Shown here piece after piece: positions 44,613 through 52,128 of a stretch of 64,000 bases of DNA. A program made the position numbers and the translations under genes. Origin of the DNA: Vibrio gallicus (GTDB lineage: Bacteria; Pseudomonadota; Gammaproteobacteria; Enterobacterales; Vibrionaceae); assembly GCF_024346875.1 (NCBI RefSeq), contig NZ_AP024871.1, forward strand, positions 1 to 64,000, read 5' to 3'. The first letter of the stretch is position 1, and every line of letters starts with the position of its first letter. The notes beneath the pieces are model-generated. The model was not told where the DNA came from, did not search any database, and worked only from the letters and a program-made list of their open reading frames with translations.

Positions 44613-44650
44613 AAAGAAAAGAGGGTAAACCTCGCTTTCCTCTTTTCTTT
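44613..44650 (-). terminator. Terminator after pldB
   Basis: A 12-bp stem (44613-44624 with 44639-44650) touches the pldB stop codon. It is A/G-rich, and T-rich flanks are short, so strength is uncertain. Confidence 0.55.
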
Positions 44651-45627
44651 TATTGTTCAAAGAAGCCAAGTATTGCATCCAAAGCCTGATTTCTTTGCTG
44701 GTCTCTTTCTACCAGAATTTCATGCTTAGCATTGGCGATTGGCAGTAAAACTGCATCTTGACGATACTTACTCAAGCGGGCAATAAATTGATTCTGAGCT
44801 CGGTTATCGACAACCGTGTCTTGGCTTGGTTGAATTAATAATAACGGAACATTAATCTCTTTGGCGTGACGTACACACTGCTCTGCGCCCTTGATTGCTT
44901 CGTAGACCCATCTTGATGTTGGGCCACCCATCTGAATCTCATCCATACTATCGAACAAGTCTGCCGACCATTCAAAGCGTGCTTTGCAGTGGCTTAGTGA
45001 ATTATCTTCAAATGGGGTGCGCTGATAACCCGATTGCCCAACAGCATAATGTGGTTGGTTGCGCCACTGTACTAGGGTGCTGCATAAGGGCTTCGCTATT
45101 GCGCGCAGAGGGGCTGGCATCTTGATGTCATACATGGGAGCACAAACGGCGATGGCATGAAATGGATGAGAGCTGTGGGTTTGAATATAGCGAGTAGAGA
45201 CAGCCCCACCCATAGAGTGAGCCAGAATAAAGCGGCGACTATAGCGGTTAAAATCAAATTGATTGATTATGGTATCCATATCTTGGATATAGTCATCGAA
45301 GCTCTCTACATGCCCCATATGGGGGTCGTCTAACAATCTTTCTGATACACCTTGCCCTCGATGATCGAAGGAATATATATCAAATCCTTGTCGAAATAGG
45401 TCAAAGAACAGCTCTTGATAGCGCCATACGCTTTCGGTTCGACCATTCACCATTAAGATAGCTTTATCGTGTAATGGTGAAGTAAGGCTTATCCAGTGGA
45501 TCTTTTTGTTATCCTTTCCTAGAGCAAAGCCTTGCTCCCTGTTATTCCAAAATTTAGCGATAGGGTATGTTATCTGATACTCAAAATCGGCTTCTTGGGT
45601 GCAAGTGTGCGCAGCGTTGATAGACAT
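44650..45627 (-). CDS. pldB: Lysophospholipase L2-like hydrolase
   Basis: The 325-residue product is an alpha/beta hydrolase of the PldB type, which in E. coli cleaves lysophospholipids at the inner membrane. The nucleophile elbow is AHSMGGAV, the oxyanion region is VNGRTESVWRY, and the later segments around LLIQPSQDTVVDNRAQ and NAKHEIL supply the expected acid and histidine. It pairs with yigL as in E. coli. Confidence 0.88.
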   Translation of the reverse strand: MSINAAHTCTQEADFEYQITYPIAKFWNNREQGFALGKDNKKIHWISLTSPLHDKAILMVNGRTESVWRYQELFFDLFRQGFDIYSFDHRGQGVSERLLDDPHMGHVESFDDYIQDMDTIINQFDFNRYSRRFILAHSMGGAVSTRYIQTHSSHPFHAIAVCAPMYDIKMPAPLRAIAKPLCSTLVQWRNQPHYAVGQSGYQRTPFEDNSLSHCKARFEWSADLFDSMDEIQMGGPTSRWVYEAIKGAEQCVRHAKEINVPLLLIQPSQDTVVDNRAQNQFIARLSKYRQDAVLLPIANAKHEILVERDQQRNQALDAILGFFEQ

Positions 45628-45777
45628 CGAATTTCATTCCTGTTCAAGTTACAAACAGAATACCACTGCTGAAATTAAGAAGTAATATGGAGTTGCGCAT
45701 TGCTGGCTTATGTAGTCACTCCAATCATCATTAATGGCACTGCTTTATTAAGTTTTTATGACATTAATTTAATATTA

Positions 45778-45805
45778 TTGCACCGCCTCTTTTTTTATGT
45801 ATCAT
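45778..45805 (+). promoter_or_regulatory. Candidate promoter/operator of the ars operon
   Basis: TTGCAC (45778-45783), a 16-base spacer and TATCAT (45800-45805) precede arsR by about 35 bp. The following A/T-rich stretch with repeated CATAT elements (45803-45830) is where ArsR would be expected to bind. Confidence 0.5.
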
Positions 45806-45840
45806 ATTCGCATATCCATATATTTGATTTTGGTTACCTA

Positions 45841-46170
45841 ATGCTACCCCATCAGTTTTTTAAGCTTTTATCCGATGAAACTCGCCTGCGTTGTCTATTG
45901 ATGTTAGCTCGCAATGATGAGTTATGTGTATGTGATTTAACTCAGTCTTTGCAAGAGAGCCAACCAAAGGTTTCTCGCCACTTAGCTCAATTGCGACAGT
46001 CGGGAATCTTGATTGATGAGCGTCGGGGACAGTGGGTGTTCTACCACATCTCGCCGGATCTCCCAGGTTGGGCGTTAGCCATTATTGATGGGCTAAAAAG
46101 CTCCAACTGTTTACAGCAGCAGTATCAGCAAGATATCCAACGACTCATAGAGTCGGTTTCTTGCGACTAA
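45841..46170 (+). CDS. arsR: ArsR-type arsenic-responsive repressor
   Basis: This winged-helix repressor of 109 residues controls the downstream operon. The As(III) site is visible as ELCVCDL with C29 and C31, with C18 nearby, and the recognition helix region reads QPKVSRHLAQLRQSGIL. The frame is open from 45700, but the ATG at 45841 starts at the family N-terminus. The GAPDH gene follows 38 bp later. Confidence 0.93.
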   Translation: MLPHQFFKLLSDETRLRCLLMLARNDELCVCDLTQSLQESQPKVSRHLAQLRQSGILIDERRGQWVFYHISPDLPGWALAIIDGLKSSNCLQQQYQQDIQRLIESVSCD

Positions 46171-46208
46171 TTCCCGCTTACTTTTAATGTATTTAGAGAG
46201 CAACAACG

Positions 46209-47216
46209 ATGACAATTAAAATTGGTATTAATGGCTTTGGCCGTATAGGACGTTTAGCGCTTCGGGCTTCTTTTGACTGGCCTGAAGTTGAGTTTGTTCA
46301 GATTAATGATGTGGCGGGTGATACAAAGACACTGGCGCATTTATTGGAATTCGATTCAGTACAAGGTCGCTGGCACCACGAAGTGTCAGTAGATGGCAGC
46401 AATATGGTCATCGATGGTCAATCAGTGAAGACCACCCAACAGCGCGATATCGATGCCATTGATTGGTCTGGTTGTGATGTTGTGATTGAAGCAACAGGTG
46501 TGCATCGTAAGACGTCATTCTTAAATAAATACCTAGACCAAGGTGTTAAACGAGTAGTCGTTTCAGCTCCAGTCAAAGAAGAAGGCATTGCTAACATCGT
46601 TGTTGGTGTAAACGATGAAATCTTTGACCCTGCGATTCATAAAATTGTGACTGCAGCCTCATGTACGACCAACTGTATTGCTCCTGTGGTTAAGGTTATT
46701 CACGAGAAGTTGGGTATTGAACAGGCGGCATTTACCACTATTCACGACCTAACCAATACTCAAACCATCCTTGATGCACCGCATAAAGACCTGCGTCGTG
46801 CTCGTGCATGCGGTATGAGCTTGATTCCGACAACTACGGGTTCAGCAACAGCAATTGTCGAGATTTTCCCTGATTTGAAAGACAAGATTAATGGTCATGC
46901 GGTACGTGTTCCACTGGCGAACGCCTCGCTAACTGACATTATTTTCGATGTGAAACGTGATACCACGGTTGAAGAAGTCAACGCACTACTGAAAGAGGCA
47001 TCACAGAATGAACTGAAAGGCATTCTCGGATTTGAAGAGCGCCCATTAGTATCAATTGATTATAAGGGCGATCAACGCTCAACCATTGTTGATGGTCTAT
47101 CTACCATGTTAGTCGGAACTCGTATGCTGAAAATTTACGCTTGGTATGACAATGAGATGGGTTACGCAACACGTACTGCGGAATTAGTTCGTACCGTTGG
47201 CTTAGCTGATAAGTAA
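46209..47216 (+). CDS. ArsJ-associated glyceraldehyde-3-phosphate dehydrogenase
   Basis: This GAPDH-family enzyme has the Rossmann start [13 protein letters not shown], catalytic C152 in [11 protein letters not shown] and H179 in [11 protein letters not shown]. Its position between arsR and arsJ marks it as the arsenic-dedicated paralogue. It uses arsenate in place of phosphate to form 1-arseno-3-phosphoglycerate, which ArsJ exports (established for arsR-gapdh-arsJ operons). The glycolytic GAPDH would be elsewhere in the genome. The 335 residues are full length. Confidence 0.93.
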   Translation: MTIKIGINGFGRIGRLALRASFDWPEVEFVQINDVAGDTKTLAHLLEFDSVQGRWHHEVSVDGSNMVIDGQSVKTTQQRDIDAIDWSGCDVVIEATGVHRKTSFLNKYLDQGVKRVVVSAPVKEEGIANIVVGVNDEIFDPAIHKIVTAASCTTNCIAPVVKVIHEKLGIEQAAFTTIHDLTNTQTILDAPHKDLRRARACGMSLIPTTTGSATAIVEIFPDLKDKINGHAVRVPLANASLTDIIFDVKRDTTVEEVNALLKEASQNELKGILGFEERPLVSIDYKGDQRSTIVDGLSTMLVGTRMLKIYAWYDNEMGYATRTAELVRTVGLADK

Positions 47217-47283
47217 TAAATAACCGATAAATAAATACCATATAGAGTACACGTAGCTGTGCTCTTGTTTTGAGGAAATACTA

Positions 47284-47781
47284 ATGACACATCCTACTTG
47301 GGAACTTTCTATCGAGCACGACGCTGCTTTGGTATTGACGCCATGCCCAGGCACCAAAGAACTCGGTCTCGATGAATCTCTTGCTCAACTGAAGGAGCAA
47401 GGTGTTGTTGCAATTGTGACTGCAATCAATAATGAAGAAATGGCGAGCAAAAACGTTGCCGAACTAGGTGAAAAAACCAAAGCGCTAGGTCTTAAGTGGT
47501 TCCATCTTCCTATCGAGGATGATTGCGCTCCCGATGCTGAGTTTGCGGAGCAATGGAGTGTGGCAAGCCCTGAGTTACATCAGATTGTTGAAGATGGTGG
47601 CAAGATTGCAATGCACTGCATGGGAGGCTCAGGTCGTACCGGCCTATTGGCGGCCAACCTTTTACTGGAGCTTGGTTGGTCACTGCCCAAGGTTGTGGTT
47701 GAAGTAAAAGAGCTTCGCCCAGGAGCATTTAGTAAACCAGTTCAGGTTAACTACGTTGAAGCGCTTGCTCAAAATCATTAA
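47284..47781 (+). CDS. Cysteine-based phosphatase in the ars operon
   Basis: The 165-residue product is a PTP/dual-specificity-type phosphatase. The P-loop HCMGGSGRTG gives the CX5R motif with C112 and R118, and the general-acid loop is LPIEDDCAPD. It resembles the CDKN3-like phosphatases seen next to arsenic genes. It is inside the arsR-GAPDH-arsJ operon, and its substrate is not known. It lacks the features of an ArsC-type arsenate reductase, although that class shares the CX5R idea. Confidence 0.85.
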   Translation: MTHPTWELSIEHDAALVLTPCPGTKELGLDESLAQLKEQGVVAIVTAINNEEMASKNVAELGEKTKALGLKWFHLPIEDDCAPDAEFAEQWSVASPELHQIVEDGGKIAMHCMGGSGRTGLLAANLLLELGWSLPKVVVEVKELRPGAFSKPVQVNYVEALAQNH

Positions 47782-47799
47782 CCCATACAAGTAATACAG

Positions 47800-47829
47800 G
47801 CATGCCTTTTATTTTAATTAAAGGCATGC
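47800..47829 (+). other. Intercistronic hairpin before arsJ
   Basis: A perfect 10-bp stem (47800-47809 with 47820-47829) encloses a 10-base A/T loop, 34 bp before arsJ. No T run follows, so it is more likely an mRNA-processing or stability element than a full terminator. Confidence 0.55.
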
Positions 47830-47862
47830 TCAGCCCTTATAAGATTCACTCGGATCATTTCT

Positions 47863-49086
47863 ATGTTATCGACTCTAGATAAAAGTGTTCGCCAATATAT
47901 GCTGGTGACATTTAACTATTGGAACTTTACCCTGACCGATGGTGCACTGCGTATGCTGGTAGTGCTGTATTTCTACGATCTCGGATACAGCAGTTTAACT
48001 ATTGCATCTCTATTTTTATTCTATGAATTCTTTGGCGTAGTGACCAACCTTGTGGGGGGCTGGTTAGGGGCAAGGCTGGGCCTCAATCGCACCATGAATG
48101 TGGGGCTAGGGATGCAAATTTTTGCCTTGGTGATGCTGGCTGTTCCTCAGGCATGGCTAACCATTGCGTGGGTGATGGCCGCTCAGGCTCTGTCTGGTAT
48201 CGCTAAAGACTTAAACAAGATGAGCGCTAAGAGCGCAATCAAGACCCTTGTTTCTGATGAAAGACAAGGTGCGCTATACAAGTGGGTTGCGATACTGACG
48301 GGTTCAAAGAATGCGCTTAAGGGGGCGGGGTTCTTCTTAGGTGGTGTGTTGCTATCAACTCTGGGCTTCCAAGGCGCGGTGTTAGCTATGGCTACAGTGC
48401 TCTTCTTGGTATTAGTGGGCAGTCTTGTTTGGCTAGAAAGCGATATGGGTAAAGCTAAGAGTAAGCCTAAATTCAAGCATTTGTTTTCAAAGTCTGAGAG
48501 CATCAATGTACTTTCAGCGGCGCGGATGTTTTTGTTTGGCGCTAGAGATGTATGGTTTGTGATTGCATTGCCCATCTACCTTGGCAGTGTCTTTGGTTGG
48601 GATCACTCTATGGTTGGTGGTTTCCTTGCGCTTTGGGTTATAGCCTATGGCGTTGTGCAGGGATTTGCTCCACGCGTTACTGGTAAAGCCCAAGGAAAAG
48701 TGCCTGACGGAAAGGCGGCGCTACTATGGGCCGCATTGTTAACGGTAGTGACTGGGATTATCGCTTATGGGGTACAAGTGGGTTGGCAGCCAGAGATGGT
48801 TATAGTGGTCGGCCTTCTTATCTTTGGCGCTATCTTTGCCGTTAACTCCTCCCTTCACTCTTACCTTATTGTCAGTTATGCCAAAGGTGATGGCGTATCT
48901 ATGGATGTGGGCTTTTACTATATGGCCAATGCTATGGGGCGTTTGGTTGGGACAATACTGTCTGGTTGGGTATTTCAGGTTGCAGGGTTTGTAGCTTGTT
49001 TGTGGGTTTCGGTTATCTTTCTGTTCATCGCGACCCTTATTTCTATCAAGCTTCCAAAACGAGTGGATGCTATCGAAAATAAATAA
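47863..49086 (+). CDS. arsJ: Organoarsenical efflux permease ArsJ
   Basis: ArsJ is a major-facilitator permease that exports 1-arseno-3-phosphoglycerate. The 407-residue product has about 12 hydrophobic segments. The N-terminal NYWNFTLTDGALRMLVVLYF and the loop KDLNKMSAKSAIK are typical of ArsJ. With the upstream GAPDH it completes the arsenate detoxification pair. Nothing but a short gap separates it from the phosphatase gene, so all four genes form one operon. Confidence 0.92.
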   Translation: MLSTLDKSVRQYMLVTFNYWNFTLTDGALRMLVVLYFYDLGYSSLTIASLFLFYEFFGVVTNLVGGWLGARLGLNRTMNVGLGMQIFALVMLAVPQAWLTIAWVMAAQALSGIAKDLNKMSAKSAIKTLVSDERQGALYKWVAILTGSKNALKGAGFFLGGVLLSTLGFQGAVLAMATVLFLVLVGSLVWLESDMGKAKSKPKFKHLFSKSESINVLSAARMFLFGARDVWFVIALPIYLGSVFGWDHSMVGGFLALWVIAYGVVQGFAPRVTGKAQGKVPDGKAALLWAALLTVVTGIIAYGVQVGWQPEMVIVVGLLIFGAIFAVNSSLHSYLIVSYAKGDGVSMDVGFYYMANAMGRLVGTILSGWVFQVAGFVACLWVSVIFLFIATLISIKLPKRVDAIENK

Positions 49087-49204
49087 AGAAATACAAGTTA
49101 GGTTGCATATGCCTGGTTTTTTTGTTGCTATGATGTATATCCAAGGGCTGTGATATTTGATTGATATGCTTGATTATTTTTATGTGTGGGTAGGGTAAAG
49201 GCGA

Positions 49205-50218
49205 ATGAGAAATCGGGTTAAGTTTTTTGATTTAGCGCGTTGTGTTGCTGCCGTTGCCGTAATCGCAATCCATGTTCTAGCCCCGTATCGATATCAATTT
49301 GGTGATATTCCATTTAATGAATGGTTTACCGCAATCAGCGTTAATAGTGTAAGCCGCTGGGCGGTTCCGGTGTTTATTCTTATTACCGGGGCCTTAATGC
49401 TAAGTGACAAGCGAGAGTTTGACTTAGGTTACTACATGCGCCGCAGATTAGGTAAGGTGCTGGTACCATTTGTAGCGTGGTCGCTTTTTTATGCCTATTT
49501 TTCTGGTTGGAGTCTGCATGGCTTTGATGCGGCTCATGCCACACAAGTTTTAACCAATAGCTTAGATAAGGCGACCTATTACCACTTAGGCTTCTTTTAC
49601 TATTTCATTCCCCTTTATTTTGTCATTCCCCTATATCAACTGTTTGTTCGTCGATATGACGATTGGGCCTTGTATGCACTGACGGGCTTGTGGTTATTGA
49701 CCACCGGATTATTCCTGTTGCGTATTGATGGGCTATGGAGCGCTCAGCTATGGCTTTATTCAGGCTTACTTCCTCTTGGGTATATCTTGTATCAAAAGGT
49801 GCCACTTAACCGACGTAGTGTATTTGTATTTGTGGTGTTGGGTTTAGCTGCGTTTTCCGCAACTATATATCAGGTTGTTCAGATGAGCCTAGAGGCGAAC
49901 AAGTACGCCTTTGGGCGCTGGCTATCTTATAAAACACTTAATACGGTTTTAGCGGCAAGCATGGTGTTTATGGTGTGCCGTTATGTGGGTGAAAACCTGT
50001 CTGAGAAAACAGACAAAGTGGTCAGTTTTATAAGCCAACATAGCCTTGGAATATATATATTGCACCCGATTTTCTTGTGGCCAATGAATGAGTTTGCATG
50101 GTATGAGGGACATCCTGTATGGATGATCCCTATATGGATAGTAATCAGTGGTAGTTTATCACTTGCGGCAAGTTGGCTGTTGTCTCGTTCAACTAAAACA
50201 GCTTGGCTATTACCTTAG
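49205..50218 (+). CDS. Acyltransferase 3 family membrane protein (WecH/OafA-like)
   Basis: The 337-residue, strongly hydrophobic product belongs to the integral-membrane acyltransferase 3 family. It opens with the family signature FFDLARCVAAVAVIAIHVLAP and contains the motif PVFILITGALML. About ten membrane helices are expected and there is no extra periplasmic domain. The acceptor (cell-surface polysaccharide in many relatives) is unknown. Its end overlaps the convergent DUF2500 gene by 4 bp. Confidence 0.85.
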   Translation: MRNRVKFFDLARCVAAVAVIAIHVLAPYRYQFGDIPFNEWFTAISVNSVSRWAVPVFILITGALMLSDKREFDLGYYMRRRLGKVLVPFVAWSLFYAYFSGWSLHGFDAAHATQVLTNSLDKATYYHLGFFYYFIPLYFVIPLYQLFVRRYDDWALYALTGLWLLTTGLFLLRIDGLWSAQLWLYSGLLPLGYILYQKVPLNRRSVFVFVVLGLAAFSATIYQVVQMSLEANKYAFGRWLSYKTLNTVLAASMVFMVCRYVGENLSEKTDKVVSFISQHSLGIYILHPIFLWPMNEFAWYEGHPVWMIPIWIVISGSLSLAASWLLSRSTKTAWLLP

Positions 50219-50556
50219 GCTTGGTGATTGCGCTTTAGAGAGAAGTGCATGAACTTATCACCCTGATAAGTCAGTTCGCCTTTGTTGCCTGGTTGCAAAG
50301 CTTCGAAGTAATGAATGCCTACCTTAAACTCTCGTTTAGGTCCAAGCATTCCCTTTTGAACGTATATCCAGTATTCACGGTCTTCTTGTTCAATGGTGGC
50401 ATCAGGGATATCGACCGCTTGTTTATCGATAATAGTGACGTTTGCAGTTTTTGGTTGTGCGCCTTCTCCTTGTACATGGCGGGTAAAACTGGCTCGAAAA
50501 AGCAAGGCAGCAATAACTACTAAGGCAATGATAATAGCAACAAAATATAGAGGCAT
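50215..50556 (-). CDS. DUF2500 family membrane protein
   Basis: The product has one N-terminal membrane helix (about 4-22) followed by a small soluble domain of the DUF2500 type (E. coli YhhM), with the segments REYWIYVQKG and KGELTYQGDKFMHF. Function is unknown. The start at ATG 50556 has AAGGAA 8 bases upstream; the frame itself opens 11 codons earlier. Predicted length is 113 residues. Confidence 0.82.
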   Translation of the reverse strand: MPLYFVAIIIALVVIAALLFRASFTRHVQGEGAQPKTANVTIIDKQAVDIPDATIEQEDREYWIYVQKGMLGPKREFKVGIHYFEALQPGNKGELTYQGDKFMHFSLKRNHQA

Positions 50557-50885
50557 AAGACAGTTCCTTCTGTCGATAATTTGCATCAAAGTGTACCGTT
50601 GAACGGCTAAAATGATTGTAGATGAATCACATAGCGTGATCTGAATAATAAAAGGTAATCAAATTTGACGATAGCTTCACATAACCAAGCTGAACCAGAA
50701 GCGCGATAAGTGAGTCTAAGCGTAAATAACAGTCGGCCTTGCTAAGCGAAACAGGGCGCGCTATTTACATGTCGAGTTGAACAACATAGAGTTCCGAACT
50801 AATTTTTTATTGTAATATTGGACCACACTTTATTGGGTTTTCTATGGATCGAAACCGCAGTGGCCATTAGGAATGGAGTAAGGGT
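50557..50885. other. Non-coding gap
   Basis: About 330 bp with no gene or strong structure visible. It must hold promoters for the two divergent flanking genes. GGAG and AAGGG just before 50886 form the ribosome site of the next gene. Confidence 0.5.
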
Positions 50886-51251
50886 ATGTCCGATATAGAT
50901 CAGGTTGTAACAAGAACGCGCCGTATCGAAAGCTTATTGCGTACTCAATTTCACGCAAACGGGCGCGGTTTACATCAATTAATCTCAAGTAGTGAGGAGC
51001 GCCTCCCACATGAGATTATTAAGAAACTGCGTTATGTGGCAACCATCCGTAATAAAATACTGCATGAAGATGGATTTGAGCTAGAAGACCGTAAGCAATT
51101 TATACAAGTATGCAAAGAATGTGAGCAGGGGCTGACCCCTCGTAGCGGTCGCTTTATCTGGGGGATTGCCTTTGCCTTGGTCGCGCTACTGACTTTAGCC
51201 GCTGTTGGATTTTACTATGTTAATTGGGCTGAATTGAGTGTGCACCTATAA
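50886..51251 (+). CDS. HEPN-like (DUF4145-type) protein with C-terminal membrane helix
   Basis: The 121-residue product has a helical N-terminal domain with the segment RNKILHEDGFELEDRK. Residues R55 and H60 form an RX4H motif like that of HEPN domains, a class that includes many RNases. A single membrane helix follows at about 91-112 (GIAFALVALLTLAAVGFYYV). I place it near DUF4145 by eye only. It has no partner nucleotidyltransferase or antitoxin next to it. Confidence 0.6.
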   Translation: MSDIDQVVTRTRRIESLLRTQFHANGRGLHQLISSSEERLPHEIIKKLRYVATIRNKILHEDGFELEDRKQFIQVCKECEQGLTPRSGRFIWGIAFALVALLTLAAVGFYYVNWAELSVHL

Positions 51252-51345
51252 GGTGTATAATAAATAAATCTTATATTCATTGATTCAGAGCAAACTCAAT
51301 TGTGTGAAATACGCTACAGTTGGGCCAATTTCTTAGGAGCTAATT

Positions 51346-51576
51346 ATGACAGTGCATGCACATAAACTATTAAATCAACTTCGTTTACAGCCAATGACAA
51401 AGTCCGAGCTAAACCAATGGGCGATTGCTGAGTTTGGTGAAGGGGTAGAGTTTAGAACCTGTAGCCGTGAAGGATTTGATTTTGAAGCTATGGTTCAATT
51501 TTTTATCGATCGCCAGAAGGTTATCTTCGATGGTGAAGTGATGCGTATTAATGAAGTGAATGTTTGTTCTCACTAA
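51346..51576 (+). CDS. YecH family putative metal-binding protein
   Basis: A 76-residue product of the YecH/DUF2492 family. Potential metal ligands are H4 and H6 at the N-terminus, C39 in EFRTCSREG, and the C-terminal C74/H76 (VCSH). The function of the family is not established. The ribosome site is TAGGAG and an intrinsic terminator follows. Confidence 0.85.
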   Translation: MTVHAHKLLNQLRLQPMTKSELNQWAIAEFGEGVEFRTCSREGFDFEAMVQFFIDRQKVIFDGEVMRINEVNVCSH

Positions 51577-51596
51577 CAGCGACTCATAACGTTAAG

Positions 51597-51618
51597 AGCT
51601 CCCATTGGGAGCTTTTTT
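51597..51618 (+). terminator. Terminator after the YecH-family gene
   Basis: A 7-bp AGCTCCC/GGGAGCT stem with a three-base loop is followed by a run of T residues. Confidence 0.88.
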
Positions 51619-51620
51619 AT

Positions 51621-52019
51621 TATTTACTGCTAATTAACCCCGGTGGCGGGTTTATATTCTGCACAAATAAGCAAACTCGTCGCATATAATCTGCATTTGC
51701 CTTGGATCACCTTGTGAAAATTTTGTTAATCACCCCCTGATATTTACTCCTGTTTATAAACCTCATCTGCGTGTAAATAAAAAACCACTCCTAAGTTACT
51801 ATTCTTACTATTAGCCTAACTCGCCCCTTGATATCGTTGAGGTTGCTGACACTTTGGGTATGGTTACCCCGACTGTTTATGCGCCAAATTCAATCGTTCT
51901 ATGCCCTATTAAATTGTTTTGTTGTGCGCCCAGACCAGTTTTTATTCTTCAGTTGTTGATTTTGTGTGAATTATTTGCCAGATTGTGGCTCAAACATGAA
52001 ACATTTGTTTTGTGTTGTG
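51621..52019. other. Non-coding gap upstream of the ABC importer
   Basis: About 400 bp, A/T-rich, without a recognisable gene. It should contain the promoter of the ABC operon. No confident -10/-35 pair was found. Confidence 0.45.
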
Positions 52020-52128
52020 GGTGAAGACGCTCTCAAGAGCGCAGACTGAAGTGCAAATCAGTCACGCCATTAGAATGGATTCAATTTACAGACAAGGCAG
52101 AAAACTGTCCCGCAGTAGAGGTCTGGTA
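52020..52128 (+). promoter_or_regulatory. Structured leader of the ABC importer operon
   Basis: Two hairpins lie side by side: CGCTC/GAGCG (52028-52032 with 52037-52041) and GACTGA/TCAGTC (52044-52049 with 52058-52063). GGTG (52020-52023) can pair with CGCC (52065-52068) to close a three-way junction. A third hairpin (GGCAG/CTGTC inside CAGAC/GTCTG, 52089-52125) partly covers the Shine-Dalgarno AGAGG at 52117-52121. I cannot match it to a known riboswitch class. Confidence 0.45.

Noticed and set aside
45700-45840. Longer ArsR start 47 codons upstream
   Set aside because: The extra N-terminus is hydrophobic and unlike ArsR, and it would overlap the promoter and operator region.
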